Program-made: the position numbers and the translations under genes | Shown here: piece after piece, positions 6,051-6,087 of the stretch | Numbering within the stretch: the stretch's first letter is position 1 | Layout: each line of letters starts with the position of its first letter | Assembly: GCA_045611685.1 (NCBI GenBank) | Contig: JAZKXO010000069.1 | Location: 1 to 6,087, forward strand | Direction of reading: 5' to 3' | Length of the DNA: 6,087 nt | Source: SIG701 sp045611685 | Lineage (GTDB): Bacteria; Bacillota; Clostridia; Oscillospirales; CAG-272 | The notes under the pieces: model-generated | Database searches by the model: none | What the model saw: the letters and a program-made list of their open reading frames with translations, nothing else | What the model was told of the DNA's origin: nothing

Positions 6051-6069
6051 GCTGTCCGCGAGGGACGGC
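6051..6069 (+). promoter_or_regulatory. Hairpin at the 5' end of the P2 transcript
   Basis: GCTGTCC (6051-6057) pairs with GGACGGC (6063-6069), with one T-G wobble and a GCGAG loop, again starting at the predicted +1. It is the counterpart of the hairpin after P1. Confidence 0.6.
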
Positions 6070-6073
6070 AAGA

Positions 6074-6086
6074 TGCTCCTTGAAAA
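6074..6086 (+). promoter_or_regulatory. boxA antitermination element
   Basis: TGCTCCTTGAAAA matches the Bacillus-type rRNA boxA TGTTCTTTGAAAA at 11 of 13 positions. In RNA it is the binding site for NusB-S10, which keeps RNA polymerase processive through the rRNA genes. It sits about 25 nt after the P2 start. Confidence 0.75.
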
Positions 6087-6087
6087 T

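Larger units (their letters stand above)
5949..6087 (+). other. Leader of an rRNA operon (16S gene expected beyond the window end)
   Basis: Transcribed region from the predicted P1 start to the window edge, also containing P2, two 5' hairpins and a boxA. No mature rRNA is inside the window. The rRNA identity is inferred from tandem consensus promoters, A/T-rich upstream elements and boxA together. A tRNA-first operon is the main alternative. Confidence 0.78.

Overview
The window reads as chromosomal DNA of a Gram-positive, Clostridia-like (Firmicutes) bacterium. Four things point there: a long type 2 isoleucyl-tRNA synthetase, a DUF421-DUF4363 gene pair typical of Firmicutes, sigma-A consensus promoters with extended -10 boxes, and a Bacillus/Clostridium-style rRNA leader with tandem promoters and a boxA. 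Base composition is near balanced in the genes and strongly A/T-rich only around the rRNA promoters. The placement is inferred from gene content; no 16S sequence lies inside the window.

Layout. 1-540 (+) is the 3' part of a YjbQ/UPF0047-family gene, closed by a strong terminator (561-589). 541-757 holds that terminator, a good sigma-A promoter (623-651) and a roughly 100-nt leader with alternative hairpins. 758-1351 (+) is a SIS-domain sugar-phosphate isomerase-like protein with no CBS domains and with changed catalytic positions. 1352-1552 holds a terminator (1414-1446) and a near-perfect promoter (1480-1508). 1553-4699 (+) is ileS, encoding a 1048-residue type 2 isoleucyl-tRNA synthetase. 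A bidirectional terminator (4708-4733) separates it from the convergent minus-strand operon: DUF421/YetF-like membrane protein (5807-5103), then DUF4363 protein (5106-4732), coupled by a 4-nt ATGA overlap. Divergently from this operon, 5880-6087 (+) is the start of what is almost certainly an rRNA operon: two perfect TTGACA-17-TATAAT promoters 102 bp apart, A-tracts upstream of each, a hairpin at the predicted +1 of each, and a boxA that runs to the window end. The 16S gene should lie just beyond.

The plus-strand genes look like independent single-gene transcription units, each with its own promoter and/or terminator, so their adjacency says little about shared function. Only DUF421-DUF4363 forms a clear operon. 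I see no mobile element, CRISPR array, tRNA or defence system. The most interesting signals are regulatory: the duplicated rRNA promoter module with compensatory changes in its +1 hairpins, an ileS leader too short for a T-box, and the SIS protein with altered A5P-isomerase active-site positions.
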